Shown: one piece after another, positions 1 through 14,568 of the stretch | Numbering within the stretch: the first letter of the stretch is position 1 | Layout: each line of letters opens with the position of its first letter | DNA from: Tomocerus qinae | Lineage: Eukaryota; Arthropoda; Collembola; Entomobryomorpha; Tomoceridae | DNA: 64,000 bases | Assembly (NCBI GenBank): GCA_020055645.1 | Contig: CM034547.1 | Coordinates: 18,887,013 to 18,951,012, forward strand | Reading direction: 5' to 3' | Program-made: the position numbers and the translations under genes | Notes under the pieces: model-generated | What the model was told of the DNA's origin: nothing | Database searches by the model: none | Seen by the model: the letters and a program-made list of their open reading frames with translations, nothing else

Positions 1-3000
1 ATTGTTATAATTTTAAAGCCTTAAATAATGCCAAGTTCATGTTTTTTTCACATTGCAAGTAATGAATACTATTATTGTAACTTATTGCTAGGTAGATTTG
101 TATGTAAATGTGTACTGGAAATCGGACCTATGGTTTTAATTTTTAACAGTTACATATGTATGATGGACTACATCTGTTATTGGGTTTATTAAAAAGATAA
201 CTACGTCTTTCTCAGTATCAGTAAAAGTAAGTCATTGTGCGATAGCCAACGATGTAAAATGAACATGTTTTACACATGTGTCTGTTTACTGTGTTTACCT
301 TTAAGTAATAATGAAGAAAAGGAAACCAAAACTTTTATTACACAATTAAACTGGCCCCCATGTAACTTTCCATGTTTCCTTTATGAACTTGATTTTGTTT
401 GGTAGTTTGTATCTGTTTGAGTTTGCCTTGCTCTGGTTTTAATCTGGTTTTTTGACAGTTTTCTGTCCATCTGAGCGTGTGTAGCTATTGGATTACAAAA
501 GTTTAAGTTTCTGTAAATTAAATCAACACCGTTCTTTAGTCATCGAGGCTTTAAATTCCATCTGGCTGATGAATCAATTTTACAGATACAAAAATGTTTG
601 GTCGAAAAGATATTGAAGTTTAATCTAAAAATGCTTTAGTGTAAAATAGTGTTAAAAGTATAGATGAACAATTCCTAAAACTACTCAGAGCAAATGGAAA
701 GTCTCGAATTTGAAGTGTAATCAATAATGGTGGATAAAAAACTGTTCACAAAGCAGAATTTACTATATACTGGGATTGTTGCATATACAATGTCACTCTA
801 AAGCAAATATTTTGTTCCATTATCATTCTGGTTTTTTCCTTTGCATTTCCAGAGATTTAGCAAAAATGTGTCTCTACTTTAATAACATTCCTGAAGTAGT
901 TCATGTGCCCAATTATCTGTTATTTTGATAGCACACATCACCAAATACATAATAGTTTGATAAATGTTCCAGTGCAATCTAGAATTATTGCTAACGTAGT
1001 GCGTGATGATATAGTGTGTGGCCAATAATGTAATCTTGGACGTAATCTGTTGTTTTATTCATTAATATTAATAATATATGCCACCCACGATGCTGCTTGT
1101 CAAAGCATGTCATAAGATGGATATATTGTGTTTGAAATCTAATTGTTTGTAAAGCAGTTGCATGACAGGATGGCGACATGATGGTGATTAGTACAGACAT
1201 GAAGTGAATAGTATATTGATTAAATTACAGCTTTTCCCAATTAATTACTTATGTGAGCAACTAACTACATAACTAATTTTTATTTGATGCGAATTATCAT
1301 CGAGAATTATAAAGAATTAAAGAAAAGATAAGCCTCTATCACAAGGTCAGCTGAAACATTAACGAATAATTAAGCATCTGTTCTGTATGCGCTTAAGTGC
1401 AAAACATATTGCAATATAAAGTAAGTACTTAGCAAGCTAAAACTAATGAGAAGTTTTATTTGATGCCAAGTAGTGATGAGATAAAAGGTTACAGATAGTT
1501 CATAAGTGCGATGATGAGCCTGTTTACAGCATGGAATTCTGCTATTATTTGCATGGTTATACAATTCATACTTTCAGTCAGCAAAATAATAAAAAACATG
1601 AGACACATGCCAGTCACATTTCCTGTCGAGTGTAATTTGAGATGCTTCAATATCAACTGTACTTACAACGTTACATGCATCGTGTTATTACTATTTATCT
1701 GTCTTTTGAGGGGGAGTGCAAACATTCATGGAACTTTATATTTATTGTACTTATCATATTTACCATCCAATAAATGCTTAGTATACTTACAGTAATGAAT
1801 AAATAACTTCACTATTAGCTAGGCCCACATTATAAACATGTGGGCCTAGCTATTAGACAGCTTAAAAGAAGTTGAGTCCTATACCTCTGAATTTCTTTAC
1901 AATTGTAAGCATGTATATAGCAATTTAATATTAGTAAACCCTACTTATAAAAGATAGCTGTAACGATCGAAGGAGCTAAAAAATATGGCAGTAAGTAAAT
2001 ACGTTATTGAGTAGGGAGAGAATGCAGGGGTAAGATTGAATGCATAATTCATGAATTGAGTAGATAAAAGATAAGAATATCCATCTAGCAGGATATCACG
2101 TCGTATAGTAGACTCGGCTGGAGTAATTAGTCTAGCAAAATTATTTATACCACATTCTACTTGTTTAATTCGCTTTGAATATATACGTAGTGTCATTAAT
2201 AATATATACGTTGAGTTCATTACTGGACCGTTTTTGGTAAGTGTACGTGGTTAATAAGTATCCTGTGATACGCCTATTCTCTTCATAACAATTCCATTTC
2301 CTTCCGTCCTAGCTTAAAATTTGTATCGCTATTAAATTATTATTTAAGTGCAAAGTAGCATGCATGTTTATTGTATTGAATAAGCACTGAGTGTAACAGG
2401 TACTTTTCAGTAGTGTCAACCAGCAATAAGGTAAACATGAACATAATAAGCTAGGTATTAAGAGGGCACATTTTTATTAAACATTAGATATGTATCTCGT
2501 AATTGAGAATGGCGATGTTGTATGGTATGGTATTTACTGGACAGCACATGCAAATGGTACAAAACTCGATGATTACTATGCAAACTTTAAGTTGTTGTTC
2601 TCTCGAATAAAGTTGCACATTGCAATGCATTTGGCATTTGCCTTTAGGTAGCTACGCAGTTTGTATAGTGGTTTGAGTGCATTTAATTTATTTCATTACT
2701 GAAATTAAAGACTGCTTCGTTCATAAATTAAAAGGACAATGAAAAATGGTTGGTTTAATTGGTAGATCAAATCGATTACAAAATGTGTGTATAATATGTG
2801 GTGGTAATACTATTAAAATAAATAAGTTATATTTAGATGGAAAAATTTCGCTGTTCGCTTAACATATATGAGGGTTTATCTGTTCAATTGTTTAGATTTA
2901 AAACCTGGACACAATGGGTCCAGTTTCTTGTCTGGTTTGTTGTTGTTTTTGTGCATAATAATAGGAAGAGATCTGATTGATAAAAATGTTGATGCAGAAT

Positions 3001-4389
3001 ATATGGAGCCACACCTCCTGTTTCGTCAGTGCAGTCATGCAGAGTCTGCAAAACATGTTCAACGAAATTACAGAGTAAAAATGCAATGAATTTCATGGTA
3101 TGATATTTGTAAAGAAAAAATAGCATGGAAAGGAAGCCAGTGGGTAAAGAGTCTTCATTGAGTTGTTTTGCTCTAACTACAAATAGAAACACGGAGACCT
3201 TCGGAACAGTTTTATTCTGTACGCATAAAAATACACCTAAGAGCAATATTATGTGGATTGGAGCCAGATTTTCCATGTAATGTGTAATACTTCTATCCAA
3301 TCAAACACTCTATAGAGACCATAGCATAAATTACTACCTACTTCAATGTAGGATTGCGTAATGCAGGATGGAATCTTACATCTTTCATCTGCCCCTTCGG
3401 TATAGTACAAAAGACAAGAAGTTAAAGATTAGAGATGAAAAGATGTGTATAGAATCTTAGAAAAGAGAGGAGAGCGGAGAACATTAGTCTCGCCTGGTTT
3501 TAGTTGGCATGGCTTGGTTATTCCTACCCTAACACACAGACCAACAAACTAAAGCAAACTAAAGCACTAATAACATGTTATGATAGGACTTATATAAATT
3601 CTTCGTATAAGAACTACTACACGACAACTACATTTAAATATTGGTCTTACACATTACACTTATCCGTCTACACATACTTACAAACTTACAAAACCTCAAA
3701 TAATCTAAAGAATTCGTGGTAGTCTGAACTATCAGCATAGAAAATCCTCACGTAGTGCATTTACGCACATTACTAACAGACTTATTTAAAGCTAAACCCA
3801 AATTGTACAAATAATATGTACATGTTACAGCATTGGCTTTATTGAAATGAAAGTATTGAGAGGCTTTTGCGTTTCAGCTTTCTGAAGTGCTCTCACGCTC
3901 AGTCTGAAGTAACATTACCTACTAGAGATTACAAGTAATGCATTAAAATATATACACATGAGTAGTTTGCACATAAACTTTTTCTGCTTTTCTTTAGCTG
4001 ACCAACTGACGGGGCTTGTCACGTTTTAGCGTAAAGGCTGTAGGAAAGCTCGTACACTGAACTAGCTACCTAGTACTACGATGTGTAGAATCCAGAAGCT
4101 CGATATTATCTGACTGAACTGCATTGGATAAGCCTGGAAGACTGACTAGTGGGAGTCGGAGTTATAACATCGTGGCGTTTGTTGATTTTGATTCAGTCGA
4201 TGTGAAACCGGAGCTGCAAAACTACTATATTCACAGAGCTCTTCCGTAGTGCTTACTAGCCAAGTGTATGTGAATCAACTATACGCGTACAAATTACAAA
4301 GACTGTGCTATTTTTTAGTTTCTTTTTTAATACATCAGTATTAACACATTTTATTTTAGTTAAACAAGTTTGCATTTAACTTATCAAAA
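1..4389. other. gene-free region upstream of first sugar porter
   Basis: AT-rich DNA without a recognisable gene. Open frames here are short, mostly lack a good ATG and match no family I know. The longest is a minus-strand frame at about 2884-3300 with no recognisable domain. A compact hairpin lies at 1812-1856. The last few hundred bases may hold the 5' untranslated region and promoter of the gene starting at 4390, but I see no decisive TATA or initiator element. Confidence 0.6.
1812..1856. repeat. near-perfect 19-bp-arm hairpin
   Basis: The left arm (1812-1830, ctattagctaggcccacat) is the reverse complement of 1838-1856 with one mismatch. The inner 14 bp match perfectly, and the loop at 1831-1837 is 7 bases. 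The core taggcccacat also begins the inverted-repeat element at 60660-60798. This is probably a collapsed or minimal relic of that repeat family; a transcription-linked hairpin is possible but unsupported. Confidence 0.7.
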
Positions 4390-7300
4390 ATGGAGAAGAG
4401 ACTTGAGGCAGAAGCTGAAGCAGAGGCCACCAAAGAATTTATAGGGCCGAAATTTGTAGCAAGTAAAAAGCCACAATATATCGCTGGATTTGTTGGTATG
4501 AAAAATACTACTATGTACAGAAGTTTCATTTGACTAAGCATGTTATGTATAAACGTAAATATTTTATTACTGAATAGCTGCTACTTTTATATTACAGCAA
4601 CCATTGGGGCATTTGGCACCGGCACAATGTTGGGTAAGTCAAAAAGCTTTCAAGTAGAAGTGCAATAGGTAGAAACTCTTACAGGAGTAATTATGCTGCG
4701 GGTAATGTGTTTCTATCTGCATAATAGTATTATTATTAAAATACCAATCATTTTAGGTTGGTCTTCCCCTGGATTCCCGAGCATGCAGGACAGTGGCAAG
4801 TTTGGGGAGCTATCAAAAGATGATGAATCTTGGATTGGTTCAACAGCTATGGTGAGATAATTTTATTCTAATCCTTTCAAATTAAAGTCTATGTAAAAAC
4901 TGCATCTTGGCATTCATTTCTATACCTTCCTGATTTACGTTAGTGAAATGGCTGTATGTAGTTATATATCAGCAAATATCCCTTCCGACCTTGAACCTAC
5001 TGACCTAAAATTCAGAAATGTCTCATCGTACATATGTTCTGCACTTAGGTACTAGGATAGGTGCTATAGTCACTGTTAGGAGTTAGGTTTCCATACAGAG
5101 CACACTGTTTAGCTGTACCCTACTGCAGAACTGCACGCGCAGAATTAAAGCATCTCCGAAATCAGCAGCAACCTACTTTCTCAGTTCAGCACGGTCGCGT
5201 TCGATAGTAAAATCTAGCAAAGCAATATACACCGCTAAGCCAACGAGCAGGGACTGTTACAGAACAGCCACAAAATAAATACAGATACACAATGTTTTGT
5301 CTCAAAATCTTGTTACACCTAATTGTAGCAGGAACAGTTGAATATTAATGGCTACTCAGCATTCTCATCACATATGCACTGATGTAAAAATTAGCTTTAT
5401 GTAGTAGTTGTGCTGAGAATAAGTATATTATGGAGTGTTCGTTATGCGTTCAATAAACTATTATTTAGATAGAGCAGTATGATATGAAGGCTTGAAACAG
5501 TAGTTCAGTTGGCCAACCTCAAGTATTTATATGTTTATCGTTCCAAACATTCTAATATACTTTGTTACTGAATGAGTTGACACAAAGCCAAAATACATTA
5601 CAGGTTAGATTTACTGGCTTAATGCAATACTTTTTATCAATGCAAACAGTAACTTTGTTTGCATTTTGCATTTACGAATTTATTGCTAAAGAAATGATAT
5701 GGCTAGCAGAACCACAACACAAATGAAATCTATAACATTTGTCGTTGTTCACTTTATCTCGCTGTTTCATTAATGGGAATTATGTCTAGCCGACGAGATA
5801 ACATGAGCAAAAGGGAAAACATGTACTACACAGAAATTGATACATCTAAAGCATTGTTTATCTGCTAACAAACTTCAATTATGCACAGTTGCAAATTTCG
5901 AAAATTTTGTAATCAAATGCACTTATTGCACTTTTTACCTTAAAGACTCTATTGGTGCATTACTGGATTGGTTTATATCAACCATAGGTGAACTATGCAA
6001 GCACATTGAAATATATTTCACTGTGTTGTTTTTTAATGTTGTCTATACGAAAAATTGCATAATATGTGGAATTTGTTCACCGACAGTCAGACGAACGTTA
6101 ATTAAAACATTTTTATAAAATGACTCAAAATGCATTGAAATTATCAAAAAAGATGAAACTCATTTTTTTATTGGTTTTAGTTGGGGTCTTTAACTGCAGG
6201 TTTGCTTGGAGGATTCTTTATTGATGTCATAGGAAGGAAGTTTACAATGATGGGAATGGCTGTGATTTTACTTGGTTGGTACCCCACAAAATTAACTAAC
6301 GTTGAGTATAGCTAATAATATAAATTTAAGGCTTTTGCAAATGCATTCTCTGAAATTAGCCTTTACAGTTATTTTAGGACACCCAATCGACCATTTAAAC
6401 GTTTTTATGGTTGAGATATTAATTTTAACAACTTTATAATTATGTTTGATAATGTGTTGTAATAGTCTTATTGGTACCCGAAAAACAATTAAGAATTTCA
6501 TACGAATAATAAATTTCTTCTGCCTGTTAGGAGGCTGGATACTCCTTGCCTTGTCTAACAGCGTCGGAATGGTGATTGCTGCAAGATTTATTACAGGTTT
6601 GTTTTACATTTTAAATCTTGTGCTTTTAACTAGTCAAAGGTTCATAATGGAATGTACACAATATTCAGTGACATGGAATTTAATCTTTGTTTACAGGAAT
6701 GGCAGGTGGAATGTGTTTAGCTGTACCCGTATATATCTCAGAAATAGCAGAAGCAGAAATTCGGGGACTTCTAGGAAATTCAATGGTATGCGAACTTGCA
6801 TTTGCAAATCGTGACGCAAATCCCAAACTAAAATAAATGCTTGTTCGAAAAAAGTTTATCCTAATAACTGATTATTTTTGTACCTATAGGTGCTTGTATT
6901 AGTTGCCGGAATTCTCTTTGTGTAAGAATCTAACTAGCAAATTACAAGCATATCTTAAATGATGATTCACTGTAAGCACAAATTAAAAAATTAAATTTTA
7001 TCCGTATGATTTTGCAGATACGTCATTGGTGCATTGGTGGATTATGTTATCACTTCTTGGATATGTATGGTTATTCCTGGCATTTTCCTCGTTGTGATGT
7101 GGTTTATGCCAGAAAGTCCTCGCTATTTACTTCTTAAAGGAAGAAAAGAAGAAGCAGCTAAATCTCTGCAGTGGTTAAGGGGTGCTTCATCTATCAAAGA
7201 CACAGAGCCAGAATTAGAAGAGGTATGTTCTTTTTAATAAATGTTGTAAGCATAGGTACTTAATTTCTTTGAATTGACAGTTCTTTTGATTAATTTAGAT

Positions 7301-8242
7301 GGAAACCAGTGTGAAAGAAAGCATTGCTCAAGCTGGTTCTTTAATGGATCTCTTTAAACCTTCAGTAGCTAAACCAACAGGCATTGCAATGATGGCCATG
7401 TTTTTGCAGCAATATTGTTCGTTTTCATTATTCTGTTATTAATAATTATAACTTGATCAGTTATGTAATTATGTAGGAGGTTTCAATTATTTTTGATACT
7501 CTTTAGGTGGAATAAACGTTGTCCAGTTCTACAGCGTATCTATATTCGAGTCTGCAGGAAGTTCCATGGATTCTAAAGTGTCTGCTATTGTCATTTCTGC
7601 TGTTCAAGTACTATTTTGTGGAGTATCTACTCTCTTGGTGGACAGATTGGGAAGAAAAATTCTTATGGTTGTATCTGGTGCTGGGATGGCTTTAAGTCTC
7701 ATAGTCTTAGGAGTGTTTTTCTATCTGAAACATGAAAATAATAATGTAAGCCCTGAAGGACTGGGTTGGCTTCCTCTTACTAGTTTAGTCTTGTACATCG
7801 TATTCTACAACCTCGGTCTAGGTAATCATAAATATCTTATAACTAGATTGAGACTTGAAAAGCTTTAAAAATACTAAATCATTTTTTGTTCCGCGTGTTT
7901 ACAGGTCCACTTCCATGGCTATTGATGTCCGAACTAGGTGGGTACCTGTCCTTTAAAATGAGTAACTACATACAAAAATGGCACATCAATACAAATTATA
8001 ATTTTCTCTTTTCAGTGCCTTCCTATGTAAAAGGATCTGCATCTGCCATTTGCACAGCCTTTTGCTGGCTCCTTGGATTCATTGTAACAAAGACATTCAC
8101 AGATTTAGAAAATGCAATTGAAACGCACGGATGTTACTGGCTATTTGCTGGAATCAGTGGTGCTGGAGCAGTATTTTCCTTATTAGTAATACCTGAAACA
8201 AAAGGCAAGAGTTTGGATGAAATCCAAAAACTATTTGAGTAA
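4390..8242 (+). CDS. Sugar porter, facilitated trehalose transporter Tret1-like (copy 1)
   Basis: Major-facilitator sugar porter predicted to move a sugar such as trehalose or glucose across the plasma membrane. Exons: 4390-4495, 4598-4633, 4757-4851, 6181-6274, 6534-6596, 6697-6785, 6890-6921, 7018-7222, 7299-7416, 7507-7821, 7905-7937, 8016-8242; about 470 residues, normal for the family. Motifs seen: DVIGRK near residue 94, RFITG near 127, PESPR near 203, QQYCGIN near 277, VDRLGRK near 324, GPLPW near 385 and PETKGK near 455. Exon 5 could start at 6531 instead (LGGW rather than LGW); copy 3's 63-bp exon supports 6534. Two donors are non-canonical but keep frame (gttggt at 6275, gttcgt at 7417). 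A possible AATAAA lies at 8630. Substrate is inferred from family only. First of three tandem copies. Confidence 0.88.
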
Positions 8243-10017
8243 TTAGGGAGATTCTCCTGCGAAATTATTTGCTGACTTACAACCAATCAGGTTTTAAAAC
8301 TGATAAAATGGTAACTAATGGCCTATTATATTCTGATTCACCTTCATAGCCTTGCATTCTCGTCCTGTTTTTATATGCTTTAATATTTATACTAAAGAAT
8401 TAGTGTATTTTTACATATCATAATGTAAGAAAACAATTTGCTCAGTGTATATCTATAATTAAATTTAATAAGCCTACTTTAGACACAGCTAATAATACTA
8501 ATTGATTTAAGATTTGGATATAAAGACAATTTTGTGATTACATCTTTGTATGAAAGTATGGCAATAATATGCGTTGACGCGTGCCTAACGAAAGAAACGA
8601 TATTGCCTTTTATAAACGTACAAATTATCAATAAAAAATGAGACAAAATCTTGTCTTGCAAGATATATTGTGTAATGATGGAAATAATATGTATATACAA
8701 CCAACAAAATGATATCTTTGATGGAGTTGTTTAAATTGAGAGCAATTGTCAAGCACATTACAATATCGATAATTGTTAATTAAACATAAAGTAATGTTAT
8801 GTGTTCAGATAATTGTTAGGATAATGCATAAATGAACTAACTTGACATGATGTTTTTCCATTTAAAGTGCTTAAGCGTTCACTATGGGTCGTATGGGTGA
8901 AAATTGGGCTTTATAAAAAGTATGGGTATAACTATTCTTTTGTGCACATTTAAATAATATATTTTTATATCCTCTCGACTAGGATGATTTGTAAATTTAA
9001 TTGAATGCATTTGGGAAATACTAAACTAATAGTAAAATATCGGATATTGACGAACTCTTCGGTAAATAAAAGCCGTCATTGAAATTACAGATCCGACACA
9101 TGCATCTACTTCTTAATGTTTCAAAAGAGCTATGTTTTGAAATTGTGTTAATACGCATGCGCAGGGAATTTATGTAATTTTTATTGTTGTTGAATGTGGG
9201 ATAAAGTTCTTTGTTAATGTGATTTCGTGATTTATTGTCCATGAGTAGGATTGTGTCAATTGAGTGTAAAAATTTCAGCGGGTTATTTACTTACAAGTAG
9301 TGTAGCTTACATATATCGGATAGCAAGTGTTATATTTAGTAAGGTTGCAATAATATTGTACAGTACAAGTATAGGTTGATATATTGTATAATTATTTTGA
9401 AAAATAAACGGAAAAATAAGATGAACGCATGGCTGATATTTTTCCTCATTTACTCTTGGCAATCCGCAGAATCGAGGCATTCAGTCACTTGCATTCTAAT
9501 TTGAGATAATCGCTGTGCATCAATCTCAAAGCGTAAAGATAGCTCACCAAAAATCTGTGTCTCCACTTAAACGTTGTAGCTGTCGCATGTATATGTAACA
9601 GTATCGCCTAAACACATGTACATACTTATGACAAACAAGACTGTGTGCAGTCAAGTCATGCCGTAACTGTATCTTGTAAAATGTAAAATACACTTTCTAT
9701 CAAGGCATCCATGAAAATCTTGAACTTACCATGTTAAAAAACGAGTATAGTCTTTAACTTTAAATTAAGACACATTGTAAGCTAGTCCGTAGATGATTTT
9801 GTTGTATCCTTTGAATAAACAGATCCTTCACCCTTATCCTTACTTATTATTGGCAACCAGCATCAAAACAAGTTATTTTTATTTGGCTAAATTTCAACTT
9901 GAATTAAACAAAGCTGGGAGGGTCTCTTTCTCTTTTCCTTCCATCCAACGGTGTGTCCGTGTGTGTCACTCTCCCAAAATAGATTGACAAAGGTCAACTA
10001 AAGGAATTCCGTTGAAA
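8243..10017. other. intergenic, between sugar porters 1 and 2
   Basis: Probably holds the 3' untranslated region of copy 1 (AATAAA at 8630-8635) and upstream sequence of copy 2. I see no other gene, RNA or clear repeat. Confidence 0.5.
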
Positions 10018-12120
10018 ATGGTTGAATTTGACATTGCAGAAAATGTCCAACCTTCAAGAAAACGTCAAATTCTTGCTTCAATTTGTGGTAAAATCAAAAA
10101 TATTATTTCTTTGTACCAAATCTCTCTGTAATTCTTAACAATTCATTACTGTAGCTTTTACTCAAATTATCATTCAAAATTCCTAAACAGATTTATTGCA
10201 AAACTGAATCCATCTTTAATAATTTGAACATTACATGCATTTTTCAGCTAATGTAGGTACCATTTGTGTTGGGGTAGTATTGGGCTATACTGCCTTCGCT
10301 CTTCCAGAAATGGAATTAAGCGACCAATTTAAAAGTGTTCCTACTACGCAAGAAAAAACATGGATAGCTTCAATTGCTGCAGTAATACATATTTTTATTA
10401 CTTATGAATATAAAAATCATTCCTTCTTTTCAAATCTTCTGCTTATTTTCTTCAGCTAGGTATACTACTATCCAATTTCATCACAGCAATATGTCAAGAA
10501 AAATTAGGGAGAAGAAAGACTATTTTATTCATGGCCATTCCACTTAATTTAGCTTGGACAATAATTATCTGCTCTTCTGATGCGATTTTAATGTCAATTG
10601 GGCGGTTTATCACAGGTAATTAATAAACATATGTGTTGTGTTAAATTGCAAATTAGTACAAAGATGTATTTATTTTTGACAGTATATTGTATATAACAGG
10701 CTTGACTGCAGGGAGCTATCTTACTACAGTTCCACTTTATGTAAAAGAGGTTACCCACGAGAGCCTGCACAAAAATTTGGAATCGATGCATTATTCTATG
10801 ATACCTTTCGGGATTCTAATATGGTAAATTAACCTTACATAATTGAGTCTATTTACTCATTCGTCCACCCAATAATGAATTTTAGGAGCTACTCATGATT
10901 CATTTTAACAGTTATGTTGCAGGGTACTTTCTCGATTGGTTATGGTTGACCATCTTATGTTCCTTAACTCCAATGTTTCTCATTTGTGTGATGCTCTACA
11001 TGCCTGAGTCCCCTTACTTCTTAGTTACGAAAGGAAGGTTGGAATCCGCATCAAAATCCTTAAAATGGCTTTCTTTTTCTGAAGATTCATACGAGATTAA
11101 ATTAAAAGTTACTGAGGTTAGCAAATTATTTTAACCCTTTGATAACAAATGTTGAAATGTTCATGTACATTCAGAATGCTCATTTACTAAACGCGTCGAG
11201 GGCCGAGGGAACTAGAAGCACTAAAATAAAGATACATATTTAGTACGCATAATAATACATATTCAGCTTGTACATAGATAAATTACTTATAATTGATAAT
11301 TTGCTTCATTTGAATCGATTTACTCATGATGTAATACATGTACTACTTTATGTGTTTTCAGATTCAAAGGATTATAGAAGAAAATAAATCTACTCAGCAA
11401 AATAAAACGTGGAAATATTTCATTTCCCCTGACAAAATTAAAGCCACTTTCGCATGTTCACTTTTTAATTTCGTACAACAATTCAATTTTATGAGCATTA
11501 TTATTTTCTTTTCTGCAGATATATGCAAAGATTTCAATATTTACAGCAGCGGACCAGCTGTGGTTTCAATTCTAATGATTTCCTTATTGTTCTTGTCGAT
11601 ATTAGTTTCATCTAGCCTTTCCCATAACATCCCCAGTTGCTCAAAGAGTATTCTATTTAGTATCTCCATTGTTGGGTCTTCAATTTCATTGGGAATATTA
11701 GGAGTTTTCTGGATTTTTAAAGACTCGTTTGACCCTAATATTTTCATGTACATATATCTCGCCATTTTACTGATATACATTGTCTTCTATGGAGTTGGGC
11801 TAGGATATTTGCCCAATGCTTTCTCAAAAAATGTTTTACCAGGTAAATCATGGAACTAAAATGTATTACCAAGAACTGTAACATGAAGTTTATTTTCAAT
11901 TAATCAGTATTTATGTTGAAAACTAGGTTTCCATACTGGGTTAACGTTCATGTTTACTTGGGCTGCCACATTTGCCATCTTGAAAACTTATTATGATCTC
12001 GAGCAGCTATTGGGAACTGGAATTCTTCATTTGGCATTAGCAATCTTAGGAATTTCTTCCTTACCATTTATATTCTTGCTTCCGGTGACAAACGAAAGTG
12101 CTACGCAAAATGGAATATGA
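10018..12120 (+). CDS. Degenerate sugar-porter paralogue (copy 2)
   Basis: Intact frame of 455 residues in seven exons: 10018-10087, 10248-10381, 10456-10615, 10700-10823, 10912-11116, 11362-11842, 11927-12120. Homology to its neighbours is shown by the same 70-bp first exon and 205-bp PESP exon, plus RFITG, GRRK (86-89) and PESPY (194-198). Key sugar-porter signatures are altered or gone. QQLSGxN has become QQFNF (270-274). The second-half DRxGRK is replaced around residues 318-328. GPxPW has become GYLPN (379-383). The IRGxLG segment reads LHKNLES. The C-terminal PETKGK is missing, replaced by a short polar tail. Transport activity is therefore doubtful. It could be a neofunctionalised carrier, a sensor-like protein or an early pseudogene. 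AATAAA lies at 12163-12168, about 40 bases after the stop. Confidence 0.82.
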
Positions 12121-14568
12121 TTCTGCACATGGAGTCGATCTATTACATAACAAAGTATGTACAATAAAAGGAAAATTATGATGTATAGCAAAACGTATAC
12201 TTTTCAGGATCGCATGTTAGAGTTCACATTCCACTTTAAGATTTAGACGTGTATTGTGTGTCTCATTTTTATAACATTAAATTCCAGTTTTTTGTTTTGT
12301 ACCTGATAAAATCGTCTAAACAAACCTTGAGTATATTTTACTAATATAATTAGTTGTACAAGTGTGTACGTATTACAGTAGCTTGATAAGCAAACGTATA
12401 AGTACTAAGCTACTTATGTGCAATGTATTGCTGGAATGGCTTACATAAGAAAATAAATGTGAAAACAGCATTGGAAGGGTATTTGTTTTAAAAAAAGTCC
12501 AGAAAATGGTTGCATAGTAAAATATACTAAACACATCTGCAAAAAATGTCTAAGGAATTGTAAACTGTAGCAGAAATCACGTATAAAGTTTAAGGTCATT
12601 ATATTTTTAAGTATTTTATGCCTTGTGAGTGTGACTCTTGGTGTTATATTGGTTAATGACAATGGTGCTAATGTAATATAACACCCAATTAATTGGTGCA
12701 AATTGATTTCCCAATTTTGGACAGTTATTTTGATCTCAATCAAATGTCTCTTTCGCAGATTTAGAATAGAATTATTTAAGATAAACGTTAATATGCTTAT
12801 TCTGTGTGATGTGTCCTATCCCCTATATTACCAAAGACATAATTTCTAGACAGGTTAATATAATGATGTAATTATATACAATTAAAAAATGGTTTGAATA
12901 AACCTTATGTCGTTTTTAAGTCAGATATGCTCTGATGAACAATGAAAACTTCTTCATGAATTTACTGAAAGCACAATTTGTGTGGGCGTTACCTATTACT
13001 TGAAAATCAGACGGATATAATAATATTATAACCTCAATGTAAACTAGAATAGTTGTGTAAATTGAATTTTAAGAAGTATGAAATAATTTAGGCTTAAAAT
13101 ATTAGGACAGATAACTTATAGGTTAGGTATAAACTATGATGGTTTTGGTCATTTACATTACAGTTTTAAAAAATTTAAATGAGAATAAATTAATTTAGAA
13201 CTAAAACATTGAAATATTTTTTTGTATTAATTCAGATTTTATACGTATAGATTAATAGTATTCTATATTTTGTTGTTACTGTTTTCTCTTGCTTGTATAT
13301 ATATTTAACTATGGACATTGGAAATATTAGTGATAATAATCCGTTTTATTGAAACCGTTACAGCATCTACTATTAAATTTACTTTTTTAGTTGCTTTGTC
13401 GATTTAATTTTGATTTCCTTAAAATGACATGTGAAACAGTCAAATAAAACATAATTTGATTTTTGGCAAGAAATGCTCTGTGCGATAAATAAGTGAATGA
13501 ACTTAGTCTTTTCAAGGCTCTTTGCAGCCTACACAATAGAAAATCTTGCACTGTATGTACCTCCGTAGGGGATGCTCTTTTCACTGCACGTGTTTTATTC
13601 ACAGGGGACGGGGATTCGCTCGATGAGAAGACCAACCCTTTAACCTTTGATTGTATTCACGTACGAACCTTCTAACAATTTTTTGTCGTCGTTTTCTATC
13701 ACCGCTAGTGCATGTTAAGATGTTATACAGAACTATATTATGTCTTTTGCACTCCCATAAAAAGCATGCCTATAAGTGATCTCTCTCATGTCTAGCAAAG
13801 GAAGGTCATCTTCTTCATTACTTTAAAGGTGGTACAACGCATACTATGTATGTGCATGTCATAAGCATAAGTAGTAACTGTAGGCAGCAGACATACAATA
13901 CAAAACTCAGAGATATATTTTGTATTTGCAATTCTAATTACTTTTATAACATATAATAGTGGTCTGCACACTAGAATTTGTAAATAACCCAGGACAGATA
14001 ACTTGTAGGCTAAGTTACAGAATACCCCTTTCTACTTCATTGGGACCCAAATAACATATAAAATACCCTCAGGCTAAATATTATGTATTATTGGAAAAGT
14101 ATCTATATGTAGTATAAAAGTCGTACGTTTGGCAGACAACAATCTGTAACATAGTTAAATCTGTTAACAAGTGCGTTGGTTCGATCTATAAGCGTGTATC
14201 TTTAGAATTGAATGAGTATTGTCACTTGTCGCATCCATCCCTATAAATTACAAACTTATTAACAATAGCCATAAAAAATTTGCATACAATACCAACATGT
14301 AACCTACATTTTATTTTGATTGCAAACAATTCAGACATTCAGACATTTAGTTTGATTTATCTCTTCGCTATTTTTAAGAGTCTAATCATGCAAAGTTCTA
14401 CAGTGGTTTACTTTGGATATTAATACATTCATTTATTACGGTTCGTCAAAGAAGTTAAATATTTACCATCGCAATTACAGACAAGCAATTACAGACAGCA
14501 ATACGCTAATGTTTTATAATTCCAATTGAAATTTTACGACGTAAGGTTACAGAGTTCAGGGATAAAAA
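12121..14568. other. intergenic, between sugar porters 2 and 3
   Basis: Polyadenylation signal of copy 2 near 12163, then AT-rich DNA. A slightly GC-richer patch at about 13490-13680 has short open frames on both strands but no recognisable protein. Confidence 0.5.

Noticed and set aside
2884..3300. 138-codon minus-strand open frame
   Set aside because: It begins at a non-ATG codon, has no recognisable domain, sits in gene-free AT-rich DNA and shows no splice context.
13387..13675. Overlapping open frames on both strands in a slightly GC-richer patch
   Set aside because: Both are short, neither resembles a known protein, and no exon neighbours could be joined.
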